64,000 nt of DNA from Pseudoduganella violacea (GTDB taxonomy: Bacteria > Pseudomonadota > Gammaproteobacteria > Burkholderiales > Burkholderiaceae_D). The DNA is taken from positions 225,271 to 289,270 of the forward strand of contig NZ_JACHXD010000007.1 of assembly GCF_014191875.1 (NCBI RefSeq), written 5' to 3'. Position 1 is the stretch's first letter, and each line of letters starts with the position of its first letter. The notes under the pieces are model-generated. The model worked only from the letters and a program-made list of their open reading frames with translations, was not told where the DNA came from and ran no database searches. Made by a program: the position numbers and the translations under genes. Below are positions 36,724 through 46,300 of the stretch, piece by piece.

Positions 36724-37743
36724 TTAGCCGTGGGCTGCGATGCCGATGAATTCGGCCGCCATGGTGAGCGCCACGATCATCGTCAGGTGCAGGCCAATGA
36801 GCAGCAGCCAGCGCGCGATGGTGGCCAGCCAATGGCCGCCGTACACGCGCTGCATGGCCAGCGGTAGATAGACGATCAGCGCCAGCAATGGCAAGAGCTG
36901 GACATAATCCGCCAGCGCTGCCGGCTGCACCGCATTAGCCACCAGCAGCCACATCGCCGTTCCCGGCAACACGATCATCACGCTGGCCGCCAGCAGCGCA
37001 AACGCATTTGCGTGCATGGCAAACAGCACATGCTCGCCATAGCGCCGCCCCGAACGCAGATACAACAGCTTCAGATACAGGGCAAACAACGGCAGGGCAC
37101 CAATCAGCATATACGGCAGATTGCTGCGGAATCCTTGGTTCAGACGCTCGGCGCGACGCTGCGCCGGTTCGTCGAAGAAGTGGCGCACATTGTCAGCCCA
37201 ATGCGTATTAACGCGCGCCAATTGCGATAACACGGCCGCGATCCCGTTGCGCACCTCGGGCGCATCGCCCGCCTTGTCATACATGGTGGCGCTGGCCGTG
37301 GTGACGGCCTCGCGTCCTTTGCCGGAACCGCCGATATGGATCGTTCGCTCATAACTCATGCCCACGGAGTCGGGCGCCAGCGTCAATTGCGGCAGCGTGA
37401 TGCCGCAGATTTTAATCAGGGCGAAAAAGACCAGGCTTAAAGTCAGATACAGGCGCAGCGGCTCCAGGAACGGCACGCGGCGGCCGTGCAGGAATTCCGT
37501 GGTGAGCTGGCCGGGGCGCAGTATCAGCAGCTTCAGCGTGCGCCACAGCTTGCCCTCCAGCGCCACGTAATGGCCAATGAATTCATGCGCGAATTCGCCC
37601 ACGCTGGGCGGATGCGCATGCACGGCCTCGCTGCAGTGATGGCAGAATTTGCCGATGACGGCGGTGCCGCAACTGCGGCAATGGGGATCGTGCACCGGCC
37701 CGGCTGCGGGGCCGGTGGGAACGGAATGGAGGCGGGGCTTCAA
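36724..37743 (-). CDS. DUF3667 zinc-ribbon membrane protein
   Basis: 339 residues. An N-terminal zinc ribbon (CRSCG then CHHC, within residues 22-38) is followed by the conserved HEFIGHYVALEGKLWRTLKLLILRPGQLT block of DUF3667, and then four hydrophobic helices. A ~90-residue soluble loop (~130-215) separates the first helix from the rest. Function of the family is unknown. It stands alone, convergent with recG. Confidence 0.85.
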   Translation of the reverse strand: MKPRLHSVPTGPAAGPVHDPHCRSCGTAVIGKFCHHCSEAVHAHPPSVGEFAHEFIGHYVALEGKLWRTLKLLILRPGQLTTEFLHGRRVPFLEPLRLYLTLSLVFFALIKICGITLPQLTLAPDSVGMSYERTIHIGGSGKGREAVTTASATMYDKAGDAPEVRNGIAAVLSQLARVNTHWADNVRHFFDEPAQRRAERLNQGFRSNLPYMLIGALPLFALYLKLLYLRSGRRYGEHVLFAMHANAFALLAASVMIVLPGTAMWLLVANAVQPAALADYVQLLPLLALIVYLPLAMQRVYGGHWLATIARWLLLIGLHLTMIVALTMAAEFIGIAAHG

Positions 37744-37845
37744 GTATTGTCTTTCGGAAATCTTGCCAGTCCGTCAGCATACCTGATGCCTTGGTAAAAA
37801 AACAAATGCGCCAGCGCCGGTTGTTGCGCCGACGCCGCGCCCACC

Positions 37846-37974
37846 TCAAAAGCACATATAAAAGCGGTTCGCCAGGTCCAGCATGAAGCCTGGCTGCAAA
37901 TAGGCGAGAAAGCCCGCGGTAAGCGCGACGGCCAGCACCAGCCAGCCGAGAATCCGCAGGAGCCGCGTCTTCAT
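37846..37974 (-). CDS. 42-residue single-pass membrane peptide behind the MFS gene
   Basis: The ATG lies 7 bases after the MFS stop with GAGG as ribosome binding site, so translation is likely coupled. The sequence has a basic N-terminus (MKTRLLRIL), one hydrophobic helix (LVLAVALTAGFLAYL), and a short tail ending in Cys-Phe. Family not recognised. It could be a small accessory subunit of the transporter. Chance cannot be excluded at this length, but position, Shine-Dalgarno and a clean topology favour a real gene. Confidence 0.55.
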   Translation of the reverse strand: MKTRLLRILGWLVLAVALTAGFLAYLQPGFMLDLANRFYMCF

Positions 37975-37981
37975 GACCGCC

Positions 37982-39202
37982 TCACGCAGCCTGTAATGCA
38001 GGCCGCGACAGCGGCCGCTCATTGATCGGCAAGTTGACCAGGCCCGCCACGATGCCCAGCGCGATGGCGATACCCCACACCAGATCGTAGTTGCCGCGCT
38101 GGTCGAACAGATAGCCGCCCAGCCAGACGCCGAGGAAGCTGCCGATCTGGTGCGAGAAGAAGACCACGCCCGCCAGCATGGACATATGCTTGACGCCGAA
38201 GATGCCGGCGATGATGCCATTCGTCAGCGGCACGGTGGAGAGCCAGATGAAGCCCATTGCCGCGGCGAACAGGTAGACCGACATCGGCGTCAATGGCGCC
38301 AGCAGAAAAACCGAGATGATGACCGAGCGCGCCAGGTAAATAAAGGACAGCAGATAGCGCTTGGGCAGCTTGCCGCCCAGCTGTCCGGCTGTGAACGAGC
38401 CGAAGATATTGAACAGGCCAATCAGGGCCAACGCCATCACCGCCACGCCGGGATCGGCCACGCCTTTGTCTTTCAGATAGGCCGGCAGGTGGACGCCGAT
38501 GAACACCACCTGGAAGCCGCACACGAAATAGCCGGCCACCAGGAAGAGGAAGGAGCGGTTGCCCAGCGCCTCGCGCAAGGCCTCGCCCGTGGTCTGTTGC
38601 TGCTGGCCGTGAGCATGTTCATGCGCAGGCTCGCGCAGCTTGAAGGACATGGGAATCATGGCGACGAAAATCAGGCCCGCCAGCAGATAGAAGGCCTGCT
38701 GCCAGCCCACGGCCGAAATCATCTGCTGCTCGATCGGCATCATCATGAACTGGCCGAAGGAGCTGGCCGCGCCGGACACGCCAAAGGCCCAGGAACGCTT
38801 TTCCAGCGGCGCCGCGCGGCCGATGATGCCGCTCACCGCGCCAAACGCGGTGCAGGACAGCGCCAGACCAATCAGCACGCCCGATCCGATCACGAACAGC
38901 ATCGGCTGGCTCACCAGGGCCATCCAAAGCAAGCCTGCCACATAGGCCAGGGCGCCGAACAGCACCACGCGCATGGTGCCGAAACGGTCGGCCGCCATGC
39001 CGGCGAAGGGGCCAAACACGCCCCACATCAGATTCTGCACCGCCATCGCCAGCGAGTAGGTTTCGCGCGACCAGCCATTGGCCTGCGAAATCGGCTGCAT
39101 CCAAAAGCCAAAGCCATGCCGCACGCCCATCGCCAGGGTCAGCACCACGCCGCTGGCGATCAGGACGGTTTTCAAATCTAGGGAGGGTTTGGCGGAACTC
39201 AT
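37982..39202 (-). CDS. MFS transporter
   Basis: 406 residues and twelve predicted helices. MFS loop features are visible (GMAADRFGTMRVV after helix 2). The central cytoplasmic loop contains a short histidine/glutamine run (HEHAHGQQQQ). It belongs to the oxalate/formate-antiporter-like MFS group by general appearance (RHGFGFWMQPISQANGWSRE start). Substrate not predictable. The gene is followed by a coupled 42-residue membrane peptide. Confidence 0.85.
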   Translation of the reverse strand: MSSAKPSLDLKTVLIASGVVLTLAMGVRHGFGFWMQPISQANGWSRETYSLAMAVQNLMWGVFGPFAGMAADRFGTMRVVLFGALAYVAGLLWMALVSQPMLFVIGSGVLIGLALSCTAFGAVSGIIGRAAPLEKRSWAFGVSGAASSFGQFMMMPIEQQMISAVGWQQAFYLLAGLIFVAMIPMSFKLREPAHEHAHGQQQQTTGEALREALGNRSFLFLVAGYFVCGFQVVFIGVHLPAYLKDKGVADPGVAVMALALIGLFNIFGSFTAGQLGGKLPKRYLLSFIYLARSVIISVFLLAPLTPMSVYLFAAAMGFIWLSTVPLTNGIIAGIFGVKHMSMLAGVVFFSHQIGSFLGVWLGGYLFDQRGNYDLVWGIAIALGIVAGLVNLPINERPLSRPALQAA

Positions 39203-39314
39203 GGAGAAATTGGCTATATAAATCGAGCATTAAGTGTACAAGAAAGCCAATCAATCGGCAGAGAGCGCATTTGCTTACTCGAATTCAGATTTTTACAACA
39301 ATTGCAAATGTGGT

Positions 39315-39333
39315 AATATTGCGGTGCAATATT
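39315..39333. promoter_or_regulatory. Inverted repeat upstream of the PEP-CTERM gene
   Basis: AATATTGC-GGT-GCAATATT, a perfect 8+3+8 inverted repeat ending 29 bases before the start codon. It is a candidate operator in an AT-rich promoter region. Confidence 0.45.
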
Positions 39334-39362
39334 CCTTCTTTCAATTGAACACCGGAGTTTTG

Positions 39363-39716
39363 ATGCGCAGTTTCTGCCTTGTATTGGCAATCGTCTCGGC
39401 CATGACGGCCAGCTCAACTGCTCTTGCAAGCAAAACTGTCCACGACAAAGAAAAGCCCGCAGCTCCGGCGACGGTCCCTACCTCCGTGCCAACGCTGCAA
39501 GCCGAGGGCCAGCCGCACGAAATCGCGCGCGAGGAAGAAAAAGCTGAGCCGGCAGAAGCCGACTACGCGGCGACACAGGACAACGATCCCAAACACGCAC
39601 GCGACAATGCCGCCGAACCGGTCCCCGAGCCATCGGGCTGGGCGCTGCTGCTGGCGGGCGCCTGCGTGATCGGCCTGGCGGCGGGCCGCCGCCGCGGCTC
39701 CGAAACCTTCCACTGA
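39363..39716 (+). CDS. Small PEP-CTERM sorted exported protein
   Basis: 117 residues. A signal peptide at ~1-22 (cleavage near ALA-SK), a charged, Pro/Glu/Ala-rich mature part with no recognisable domain, and a C-terminal VPEPSGWALLLAGACVIGLAAGRRR segment (~88-112). The last has the three parts of a PEP-CTERM signal: P-E-P, a hydrophobic helix and an Arg cluster. Exosortase (EpsH/XrtA) substrates are processed at such tails in exopolysaccharide-producing Gram-negatives. No exosortase gene is in the window. The ATG at 39363 has a CCGGAG ribosome binding site. Confidence 0.8.
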   Translation: MRSFCLVLAIVSAMTASSTALASKTVHDKEKPAAPATVPTSVPTLQAEGQPHEIAREEEKAEPAEADYAATQDNDPKHARDNAAEPVPEPSGWALLLAGACVIGLAAGRRRGSETFH

Positions 39717-39721
39717 TTCGG

Positions 39722-40717
<996 letters not shown>

Positions 40718-40745
40718 GGTCTCGCTTTCTCCGCCGGGGCGGGGT

Positions 40746-41543
40746 TCAGGCTGCAGTCATCCGCTTGGGACGGAAAACGGCAGCGTCGTTATAGAAATCG
40801 TCATCCTGCTGCGGCCACCAGCCGGGAATGCCCAGCACCGGCAGCGGCGTGAAACCGGCGTTGCTCAAGCCCTCCTGTTCCAGCAGGCGCGTTTCGCGCT
40901 CGTCGATCCAGGCGCGGCGCGCCACCGGATCGAGCGCAAAGTAGCGGTCGTCGGCCAGCAGCACGCGGGTGTGGGCGGTGATGGCCTTGTAGGGCGCCAC
41001 CAGCTTTTCCATCAGCGCGTGACCGAACAGCCAGACCTCGGCATCCGTGCCGAACATGGCGCGGCGCTCGACAAAGGCTTCGCGCCAGCGGTGATTGCGC
41101 AGGGCATCCACCAGGGCCGCGCCGTCGGCATTGTCGCGCACCACCAGCAGGGCCGAGTTCTCGTCGTAGATGGTGGCGGCGTCGCGCGCAGGGCCGCGCG
41201 ATTTGCCGACACCGTCGCGCGCGATCTGCGCCGCCTGCAAGGCGTTCAACTGGCGTTTGACATGCGGGAAGGTGAGCCAGATCAGGCCATTGAAGAAATC
41301 ATGCAGATTATCGCGCGTCGGCACGCCGCCGGTAGCGCCGATGAATTCCTCGTAGGCCGTTCCTTCCGGCAGCGCGGCTTGCGGCACGAAGGAGAGCGGC
41401 AAGCCGAGATGGTTGCGCAGCCCCAGCGCGCTGGCCTGGGCGCAGAAAGTGTCGATCACGCTGCTGCCGCTCAAGTCGCTGCGCGAGGCGACGTCCCGCA
41501 CCGAGGCGAACCAGGGGCGGGACCAGTCGATGTCCGCGAACAC
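40746..41543 (-). CDS. DUF3025 family protein
   Basis: 265 residues, recognised by YEEFIGATGGVPTRDNLHDFFNGLIWLTFPHVKRQLN, the heart of DUF3025, and the C-terminal VLGIPGWWPQQDDDFYNDAAVFRP. Function unknown. The GTG start codon immediately follows the pyrC stop with no gap, so it is translated from the pyrC message. That link to pyrimidine biosynthesis is the only functional hint. Confidence 0.85.
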   Translation of the reverse strand: MFADIDWSRPWFASVRDVASRSDLSGSSVIDTFCAQASALGLRNHLGLPLSFVPQAALPEGTAYEEFIGATGGVPTRDNLHDFFNGLIWLTFPHVKRQLNALQAAQIARDGVGKSRGPARDAATIYDENSALLVVRDNADGAALVDALRNHRWREAFVERRAMFGTDAEVWLFGHALMEKLVAPYKAITAHTRVLLADDRYFALDPVARRAWIDERETRLLEQEGLSNAGFTPLPVLGIPGWWPQQDDDFYNDAAVFRPKRMTAA

Positions 41544-42593
41544 TTACGCCATTTTCCAGTTGATCGTTTCGCCGGCGTTGAGCGGCACGATTTCCTGGTC
41601 GCCGAATGGCAGGGTTTCAGGCAGCGCCCATTGCTCGCGCTTGAGGGTGATGGTGTCGGTGTTGGGAGGCAGGCCGTAGAAGGCCGGCCCATTCAGGCTG
41701 GCGAAGGCTTCCAGCTTGTCCAGCGCGCCGGCGCGTTCGAAGGCTTCCGCGTACAGCTCCATCGCATGCAGCGCGGTGTAGCAGCCGGCGCAGCCGCAGG
41801 CCGCTTCCTTGGCGCCCTTGGCGTGCGGCGCCGAGTCGGTGCCGAGGAAGAAGCGTTCGTCGCCGCTGGTGGCCGCCGTCACCAGCGCCAGGCGGTGCTC
41901 TTCGCGTTTCAGCACCGGCAGGCAGTAGTAGTGCGGGCGGATACCGCCTTTGAAGATCTCGTTGCGGTTGTACAGCAGGTGGTGTGGCGTGATGGTGGCC
42001 GCGATCGGACCTTCCGCCTCGGCCACGTACTGCGCCGCATCCTTGGTGGTGATGTGTTCGAAAACGATGTTCAGGGCCGGGAAGTCGCGGCGCAGCGGGC
42101 GCATCACACGCTCGATGAAGACGGCTTCACGGTCGAACAGGTCGATGTCCTGGTCGGTGACTTCGCCATGCACCAGGAAGGGCATGCCCACTTCCTGCAT
42201 CGCTTCCAGCACCTTGTAGCAGTTGGCCAGGTCGGTCACGCCCGCGTCGGAATTGGTGGTGGCGCCGGCCGGATAGAGCTTGACCGCGTGCACGATGCCG
42301 CTTTCCTGGGCGCGCAGAATCTCTTCCGGCGAGGTGTTATTGGTCAGGTAGAGCGTCATCAGCGGCTCGAAGCTCATGCCCAGCGGCAGAGCGTCCACGA
42401 TGCGTTGGCGGTAGGCCTCGGCCGCCGCCACCGTGGTCACGGGCGGCTTCAGGTTCGGCATCACGATGGCGCGGGCAAACTGGCGCGCGCTGTGCGGCAG
42501 CACGCTGGCCATGGTGGCGCCATCGCGCAGATGCAAATGCCAGTCGTCTGGGCGGATAATGGTCAGGCTGGAAGGGGCGTCGAATTGGGACAT
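41544..42593 (-). CDS. pyrC: Dihydroorotase PyrC
   Basis: 349 residues from the ATG at 42593. It cyclises carbamoyl aspartate to dihydroorotate in pyrimidine synthesis. The zinc ligands H-x-H are in [10 protein letters not shown], the carboxylated lysine is in [13 protein letters not shown], and the later ligands are in HGEV, EHITT and GTDSAPH. This is the short, class II (E. coli-type) dihydroorotase. An alternative ATG four codons upstream is possible. Confidence 0.95.
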   Translation of the reverse strand: MSQFDAPSSLTIIRPDDWHLHLRDGATMASVLPHSARQFARAIVMPNLKPPVTTVAAAEAYRQRIVDALPLGMSFEPLMTLYLTNNTSPEEILRAQESGIVHAVKLYPAGATTNSDAGVTDLANCYKVLEAMQEVGMPFLVHGEVTDQDIDLFDREAVFIERVMRPLRRDFPALNIVFEHITTKDAAQYVAEAEGPIAATITPHHLLYNRNEIFKGGIRPHYYCLPVLKREEHRLALVTAATSGDERFFLGTDSAPHAKGAKEAACGCAGCYTALHAMELYAEAFERAGALDKLEAFASLNGPAFYGLPPNTDTITLKREQWALPETLPFGDQEIVPLNAGETINWKMA

Positions 42594-42666
42594 GGCGGCT
42601 CTCATATTGCGGATGCCGGTATTTTACCTGCTGCCCGCCCCCAAACCCGCGGCACGCAGCAAATGC

Positions 42667-42695
42667 TTGACGAAATGTACACAGAAGCGTAGGTT
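42667..42695 (+). promoter_or_regulatory. yefM: Promoter with embedded TGTACA (YefM-type) operator
   Basis: A TTGACG -35 (42667-42672) is followed at 17 bp by a weak TAGGTT -10 (42690-42695). TGTACA at 42676-42681 lies in the spacer. TGTACA is the core hexamer bound by YefM in E. coli autoregulation, so binding here would block transcription. Confidence 0.5.
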
Positions 42696-42720
42696 TTCGT
42701 CTAAAAAAAGGGGAGACTTT

Positions 42721-42951
42721 ATGACCATACTTTCGGCAAGCGCGGCGCGCGCCAGCCTATACCGGCTGATCGACGAAGCGGCCCAGAGCCATATGCCGAT
42801 CACCATCACCGGCAAGCGCAATAGCGCCGTGCTGCTCTCAGTGCAGGATTGGATGGCGATTCAGGAAACGCTGCGCCAACTGTCCGCCGCAGCGGGCAAG
42901 ACGCCGCCCGCCGCCGAAGACTTGCCGGCGGCCGGCCAGGCTAGCGGATGA
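42721..42951 (+). CDS. yefM: Solitary Phd/YefM family antitoxin
   Basis: 76 residues. The N-terminal ~58 form a standard Phd/YefM DNA-binding domain (SASAARASLYRLIDEAAQSHMPITITGK, then NSAVLLSVQDWMAIQETL). The C-terminal tail that would neutralise YoeB is replaced by an Ala/Pro-rich stretch with no toxin-binding motif. An AGGGGAG ribosome binding site precedes the ATG. No YoeB/ParE-type toxin gene follows: the next gene is on the opposite strand and overlaps this one by 11 bases. A TGTACA operator is present upstream. Confidence 0.82.
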   Translation: MTILSASAARASLYRLIDEAAQSHMPITITGKRNSAVLLSVQDWMAIQETLRQLSAAAGKTPPAAEDLPAAGQASG

Positions 42952-43633
42952 TGGCAAGGCGCGCCTGCAGGCGGCGCGCCAGCCAGGACAGGCCGCAACA
43001 CAGCAACAGATAAACCAGAGCCACAAACACATACATCTCCACCAGCCGCCCGTCGCGCTGGGCGATCTTGCTCGCCGCGCCGACGAAGTCCGGCACCGAC
43101 AACACATACACCAGGGACACGTCCTGGAACAGCACAATGGTCTGCGTCAGCAGCACCGGCAGCATATTGCGGAAAGCCTGGGGCAGCACGATCAGCCACA
43201 TGGTCTGCCAGTAAGCCATGCCCAGCGCCTGCGCCGCATACAGCTGGCCACGCGAAATGGCTTGTATGCCGCCGCGCATGATCTCGCAGTAGTAAGCCGC
43301 CTGGAACAGGATGAAGGTGATCAGCGCCGACAGGAAGGTGCCCACCTTCACCGGTTCGGCAGCGCCGATCAGCCAGGCCGCCACATACGGCACAAGGAAG
43401 TAGAACCAGAAGATCACCAGCACCAGCGGCACGGCGCGGATCAGGTTCACATAAGTGGCGGCCAATAACGCCACGGGCTTGAAGCTGGACAGGCGCCCCA
43501 GCGCCAGCAAGGTGCCGAGCGCCACGCCGCCCAGCATGGACAACACCGTCAGCTCCAGCGTGAACACCATCCCGGTCTGGAACAGGTAGAGCCAGGAGCG
43601 CGCGATCACATCGAAGTCGAACTGGGAGAACAT
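42941..43633 (-). CDS. gltK: Amino acid ABC transporter permease GltK-like
   Basis: 230 residues with five helices and the permease EAA loop (GGIQAISRGQLYAAQALGMAYWQTMWLIVLPQAFRNMLP). HisM/GltK family, importing polar amino acids, probably glutamate/aspartate. It shares a base with the gltJ stop, so it is translationally coupled to it, and it is last in gltL-gltI-gltJ-gltK. Confidence 0.88.
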   Translation of the reverse strand: MFSQFDFDVIARSWLYLFQTGMVFTLELTVLSMLGGVALGTLLALGRLSSFKPVALLAATYVNLIRAVPLVLVIFWFYFLVPYVAAWLIGAAEPVKVGTFLSALITFILFQAAYYCEIMRGGIQAISRGQLYAAQALGMAYWQTMWLIVLPQAFRNMLPVLLTQTIVLFQDVSLVYVLSVPDFVGAASKIAQRDGRLVEMYVFVALVYLLLCCGLSWLARRLQARLAIIR

Positions 43634-44373
43634 CAGCGCCCTCCCCCGCTGGCCAGGGTGCCGGGCAGCGCCAGCCGCCGCTCCAGCCAGGCCATGCCGG
43701 CCACCACCACGATATTCACCAGCACATAGATCAGGGTAGCGGCCGAAAACGCTTCGAACACCTGGAAGGAAAATTCCTGCACGGCGCGCGCGCTGGCGGT
43801 CAGCTCCATCAAGCCGATGGTCAGCGCAACGGAACTGTTCTTGATGATATTGAGGAACTCACTGGTCAGCGGCGGCAGGATGATGCGCAGCGCCAGCGGC
43901 AGCAGCACGTGGCGATATGTTTGCCGCCGCGTCAGGCCGAGCGCCAGCGCCGCCAGTTTCTGTCCCCCCGCCAGCGCCTCGATGCCCGCCGTGACCTGCA
44001 CCGCCACCCGCGCCGAGGTAAAGAAGCCGAGGCAGACCACAGCTGTCAGGAAAGGCGCATTCGGCAATACTTTCAGCCAGTCGCCCGCCGCGCGCGGCAG
44101 CAGCTCGGGCACGACGAAGAACCACAGGAACATCTGCACCAGCAACGGGATATTGCGGAACAGCTCCACATAAGCCGTGCCGGCGCGGCGCAGCCAGGGA
44201 TTGGGCAAGGTGCGCAGCACGCCCACCAGCATGCCCAGGGCCAGTGCCATGATCCAACCGGCCAGCGAGGCAGCCAGCGTCCACCCCAGGCCGGACATCA
44301 GCGTCTCCCAATAGGTATGCACGCCGTCCGGCGACAGTTCGCGGAAGATGGCCCAGTTCCAGTTGTAATGCAT
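43633..44373 (-). CDS. gltJ: Amino acid ABC transporter permease GltJ-like
   Basis: 246 residues with five or more helices. The EAA loop (GIEALAGGQKLAALALGLTRRQTYRHVLLPLALRIILPP) marks it as a HisMQ-family permease. It starts 15 bases after the gltI stop and abuts gltK. Confidence 0.88.
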   Translation of the reverse strand: MHYNWNWAIFRELSPDGVHTYWETLMSGLGWTLAASLAGWIMALALGMLVGVLRTLPNPWLRRAGTAYVELFRNIPLLVQMFLWFFVVPELLPRAAGDWLKVLPNAPFLTAVVCLGFFTSARVAVQVTAGIEALAGGQKLAALALGLTRRQTYRHVLLPLALRIILPPLTSEFLNIIKNSSVALTIGLMELTASARAVQEFSFQVFEAFSAATLIYVLVNIVVVAGMAWLERRLALPGTLASGGGR

Positions 44374-44388
44374 GGCGGCGGGCCAGGC

Positions 44389-45330
44389 TTACTTCTTGGT
44401 GGCGGCTTTCTGCGCCGGCGGCACGGCCGCGTAGGCCGCAGGGTCGGGCGAATCGGTCGGTTTGGCCAGCACGGCCTTGAGCTGCGGCGGCATGGTGAAG
44501 TTCAGGTTGATGCCCTTGGGCGGAATGGGGTTCATGAACCACTTGTTGTAGATGCGCTGGATATCGTCCGACTGATAGAGCCGGGTCAGGGCCGCGTCCA
44601 CCGCCTGCTTGAAGGGCGCGTCCTCGCGGCGCAGCATGATGCCGTAGGGTTCGACCGACAGCGCTTCGGACGTGATCTGGAACTCGGAAGGATTGCGCGC
44701 GCTCGCCACCTGGGCCGCCAGCAGGATATCGTCATTGGCTTCGGCGACGGCGCGGCCGGTTTCCATCATCAGGAAGGATTCGGGATGGTCCTTGCCGACC
44801 ACGATATTCATGCCCAGCTTCTGCTCGTTGTTCAGAATCGTCATCTGCTTGAGCGTGGTGGTGCCGGCCGTCGCCACCAGGGTCTTGCCGCGCATATCGG
44901 CCAGCGACTTGATATTGGACGACTTCTTCGCCAACAGGCGGTTGGCGATCACGAACATGGTGGGCGCGAAAGCCACCTGCTTCTGGCGCTCCGCATTATT
45001 GGTGGTGGAGCCGCATTCCAGGTCGATGGTGCCGTTCGCCATCAGCGGAATGCGGTTGGCCGACGTCACGGGATTCATCACCACCTTCACGTCCGTCATG
45101 CCCAGCTGCTTCTGCACATGGACCACGATCTTCATGCACAGGTCCACCGAATAGCCCTGGTATTGCTGCTTATCGTCCAGGTAGGAGAAAGGCACGGAGC
45201 CATCGCGCACGCCCAGCGTGATCTGGCCGGTGCGTTTGATTTTGGCGAGGGTGCCGCTGAGTTCCTGGGCGCTGGCCGTGGCGGCGCAGCAGGCGATGGA
45301 CAGCAGGGCAAACAGTCTGGTCAAGGTCAT
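44389..45330 (-). CDS. gltI: Periplasmic glutamate/aspartate-binding protein GltI-like
   Basis: 313 residues with a signal peptide (cleavage near ASA-QE, residue 21) and an SBP_bac_3 fold. It has GVRDGSVPFSYLDDKQQYQGYSVDLC and the ECGSTTNNAERQKQVAF segment that contacts the ligand in GltI/DEBP. The C-terminus has an extra Ala/Pro/Lys tail. It lies 101 bases after gltL, a gap that contains a small GCCGGA/TCCGGC hairpin. Confidence 0.88.
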   Translation of the reverse strand: MTLTRLFALLSIACCAATASAQELSGTLAKIKRTGQITLGVRDGSVPFSYLDDKQQYQGYSVDLCMKIVVHVQKQLGMTDVKVVMNPVTSANRIPLMANGTIDLECGSTTNNAERQKQVAFAPTMFVIANRLLAKKSSNIKSLADMRGKTLVATAGTTTLKQMTILNNEQKLGMNIVVGKDHPESFLMMETGRAVAEANDDILLAAQVASARNPSEFQITSEALSVEPYGIMLRREDAPFKQAVDAALTRLYQSDDIQRIYNKWFMNPIPPKGINLNFTMPPQLKAVLAKPTDSPDPAAYAAVPPAQKAATKK

Positions 45331-45431
45331 GATTCCTCCGTAAAGAAAAATGCACCAACGCTTAGCAGCTCGCTACGGCAACCCTACAGCTTGAGCCGGA
45401 TTCGGTTCCGGCGAAATTTCAATGAATCGCT

Positions 45432-46157
45432 TTAATGAATGATACGCGCAAGGAAGTCGCGGGCGCGCTCGGAACGCGGGGCGCCGAAAAATTCATCCTT
45501 GCCGCAGTCTTCCAGGATATGGCCCTTGTCCATGAAGACCACGCGGTTCGCCACCTTACGCGCAAAGCCCATTTCGTGGGTGACCACCATCATCGTCATG
45601 CCCTCCTGGGCCAGGCCCACCATCACATCCAGCACCTCGTTGATCATTTCCGGATCGAGGGCGGACGTCGGCTCGTCGAACAGCATGGCGATCGGGTCCA
45701 TCGACAGGGCGCGCGCGATCGCCACGCGCTGCTGCTGGCCGCCGGACAACTGATTCGGGAATTTATCCTGCTGCGACAGCAGGCCGACCCGGTCCAGGTA
45801 CTTCAAGCCACGGGCATTGGCCTCGTCCTGGCTGCGCCCCAGCACCTTGACCTGGCCCAGGGTCAGGTTCTCGCGCACCGAAAGATGGGGGAACAACTCG
45901 AAATTCTGGAAGACCATGCCGATGCGCGCGCGCAGGGCCGGCAAATTGGTGCCGGGCGCGCCGACCGATATGCCATCGACAATAATTTCACCTTTCTGGA
46001 AGGGCTCCAGGCCGTTGACGGTTTTTATCAGGGTTGATTTTCCCGAGCCGGAAGGGCCGCAAATGACCATCACATCGCCCTTGGCGACACTGGTGCTGCA
46101 CTCTGAGAGTACCTGGAAATGGCCATACCACTTGCTTAGGTTTTTTATATCGATCAT
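45432..46157 (-). CDS. gltL: Amino acid ABC transporter ATPase GltL-like
   Basis: 241 residues from the ATG at 46157. Walker A GPSGSGKST, signature LSGGQQQRVAIARAL, Walker B MLFDEPTSALDPE and the H-loop VVTHEMGFA are all present. It powers the GltIJK importer. Here the ATPase gene comes first, not last as in E. coli gltIJKL. The 143-base divergent region to gltP contains promoters in both directions. Confidence 0.9.
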   Translation of the reverse strand: MIDIKNLSKWYGHFQVLSECSTSVAKGDVMVICGPSGSGKSTLIKTVNGLEPFQKGEIIVDGISVGAPGTNLPALRARIGMVFQNFELFPHLSVRENLTLGQVKVLGRSQDEANARGLKYLDRVGLLSQQDKFPNQLSGGQQQRVAIARALSMDPIAMLFDEPTSALDPEMINEVLDVMVGLAQEGMTMMVVTHEMGFARKVANRVVFMDKGHILEDCGKDEFFGAPRSERARDFLARIIH

Positions 46158-46181
46158 AGGCGCCCACACCTCCACGCTTGC

Positions 46182-46210
46182 TTGACAGTGCCCCTGACGA
46201 CAAGGATACT
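46182..46210 (+). promoter_or_regulatory. Sigma-70 promoter of the symporter gene
   Basis: A perfect TTGACA (46182-46187) and GATACT (46205-46210) are 17 bp apart, 90 bases before the symporter start. Confidence 0.65.
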
Positions 46211-46300
46211 GCGGAACTTGCTTATAAATTCACCATTCTAACGGCATTCTGGCCACTGTTATCCACAGCCGGCTAGACACTACCACAGGATAACTCCTTT

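Noticed and set aside
39300..39335. A sigma-54 promoter for the PEP-CTERM gene
   Set aside because: GG and GC dinucleotides are present but not at the required spacing, so the -24/-12 pattern is not met.
45395..45412. GCCGGA/TCCGGC hairpin between gltL and gltI as a terminator
   Set aside because: Only 6 bp with no U tract on the minus strand, and gltI must be expressed with gltL. At most a weak processing or attenuation site.
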